A DNA stretch of 64,000 bases, from positions 612,885 to 676,884 of the forward strand of contig NZ_CP049864.1 in assembly GCF_011300685.1 (NCBI RefSeq), written 5' to 3'. A program made the translations under genes and the position numbers. The first letter of the stretch is position 1. Every line of letters starts with the position of its first letter. Below are positions 63,693 to 64,000 of this stretch, piece by piece. The notes beneath the pieces are model-generated. The model had not been told where the DNA came from. It saw only the letters and a list, made by a program, of their open reading frames with translations, and did not search any database. This DNA comes from Lysobacter sp. HDW10 (GTDB taxonomy: Bacteria > Pseudomonadota > Gammaproteobacteria > Xanthomonadales > Xanthomonadaceae).

Positions 63693-64000
63693 GTGGATAT
63701 CAAAAGTGGTTATCCCTTTTGGGCTGTCAAAAACGGTTTGATGCATGCGTTTCCGGCGCTCACGCGCGATGTGCGTTGTGATGTGGCTGTGCTGGGTGGC
63801 GGCATTTCCGGCGCATTGATTGCACACGAACTGCTGACGCACGGGCATTCGGTGTGTGTCTTGGACAAGCGCGATATCGGCTGGGGAAGCACCTCCGCAA
63901 GCACGGCACTTCTGCAGTATGAAATCGATACACCCATGTGCGAGCTCGCGAAAATGTACGGCGAAGACAATGCCGTGCTGGCCTACTTGGCGTGCATGCA
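63693..64000 (+). CDS. FAD-dependent oxidoreductase (DAO family), 3' truncated
   Basis: The first 102 codons of a flavoprotein cut by the window end. After a short lead (SGYPFW) the Rossmann FAD loop is VAVLGGGISGALIAHEL (about residues 32-48), followed by the Asp of VLDKRD that binds the ribose (about 58-63) and GWGSTSAST, the usual DAO-family segment. Such enzymes oxidise amino or hydroxy acids. The GTG at 63693 has GAGG nine bases upstream; no in-frame ATG precedes it. It follows mrfB by 34 bases on the same strand; no functional link can be inferred. Confidence 0.75.
   Translation, partial: MDIKSGYPFWAVKNGLMHAFPALTRDVRCDVAVLGGGISGALIAHELLTHGHSVCVLDKRDIGWGSTSASTALLQYEIDTPMCELAKMYGEDNAVLAYLACM

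Overview
The window is gene-dense chromosomal DNA, moderately GC-rich, from a gammaproteobacterium that looks like a member of the Xanthomonadaceae/Lysobacteraceae. The reasons are the oleA-oleB-oleC-oleD olefin cluster whose OleA keeps the Xanthomonas-type active-site blocks, a recC-recB-recD order, a glnA/ntrBC module with a sigma-54 promoter, and many short start/stop overlaps. I see no insertion sequence, prophage, CRISPR array, rRNA or tRNA. No gap between genes exceeds 300 bases; the largest are 48113-48344 and 22632-22847. The first and last genes are cut by the window edges.

Layout. Positions 1-9600 hold a truncated DUF1304 protein, rnk, a GAF-GGDEF cyclase, an acetyltransferase, an M28 peptidase, a hydrolase coupled to ferrochelatase hemH, a SYLF protein, tatABC with an overlapping RDD-family membrane protein, and two small enzymes (VOC, GFA). 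Positions 9695-13789 form a minus-strand run: ubiJ, ubiB, truC, arfB and an acyltransferase. Positions 13793-18797 are the long-chain olefin cluster oleABCD with a YkgJ-type Cys-cluster gene on the opposite strand between oleB and oleC. Next come a DUF4156 lipoprotein coupled to a large M16 peptidase, trmL, and a structured stretch ending in a strong terminator.

Positions 22848-29395 are a complete seven-gene tryptophan operon, trpE-G-D-C-F-B-A, on the minus strand. It is preceded by a leader peptide with tandem Trp codons, mutually exclusive hairpins and an attenuator. The best promoter candidate lies inside the 3' end of gpsA and would start transcription about one base before the leader ATG. 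TrpF lacks the Phe-Asp-Trp segment that carries the catalytic Asp in this family. Upstream are gpsA, secB and a membrane rhodanese.

Positions 31500-48112 carry a lipoprotein, a hotdog protein, hemD, a thiolase, an unrecognised conserved-looking protein, periplasmic sodC, ntrB-ntrC, a TonB-dependent copper receptor with DUF2946, a DUF4442 protein, glnA with a sigma-54 promoter and NtrC-type site, and an RND efflux pair with an acetyltransferase. Positions 48345-64000 carry uppP, a META-domain lipoprotein, a YheT-like hydrolase, a PlsC-type acyltransferase, recC-recB-recD, an MrfA/MrfB-like helicase-nuclease pair, and the start of an FAD oxidoreductase.

The themes are biosynthesis (Trp, heme, ubiquinone, olefins), nitrogen control (NtrBC to glnA), envelope and efflux functions, and a double-strand-break/excision repair block at the right end.
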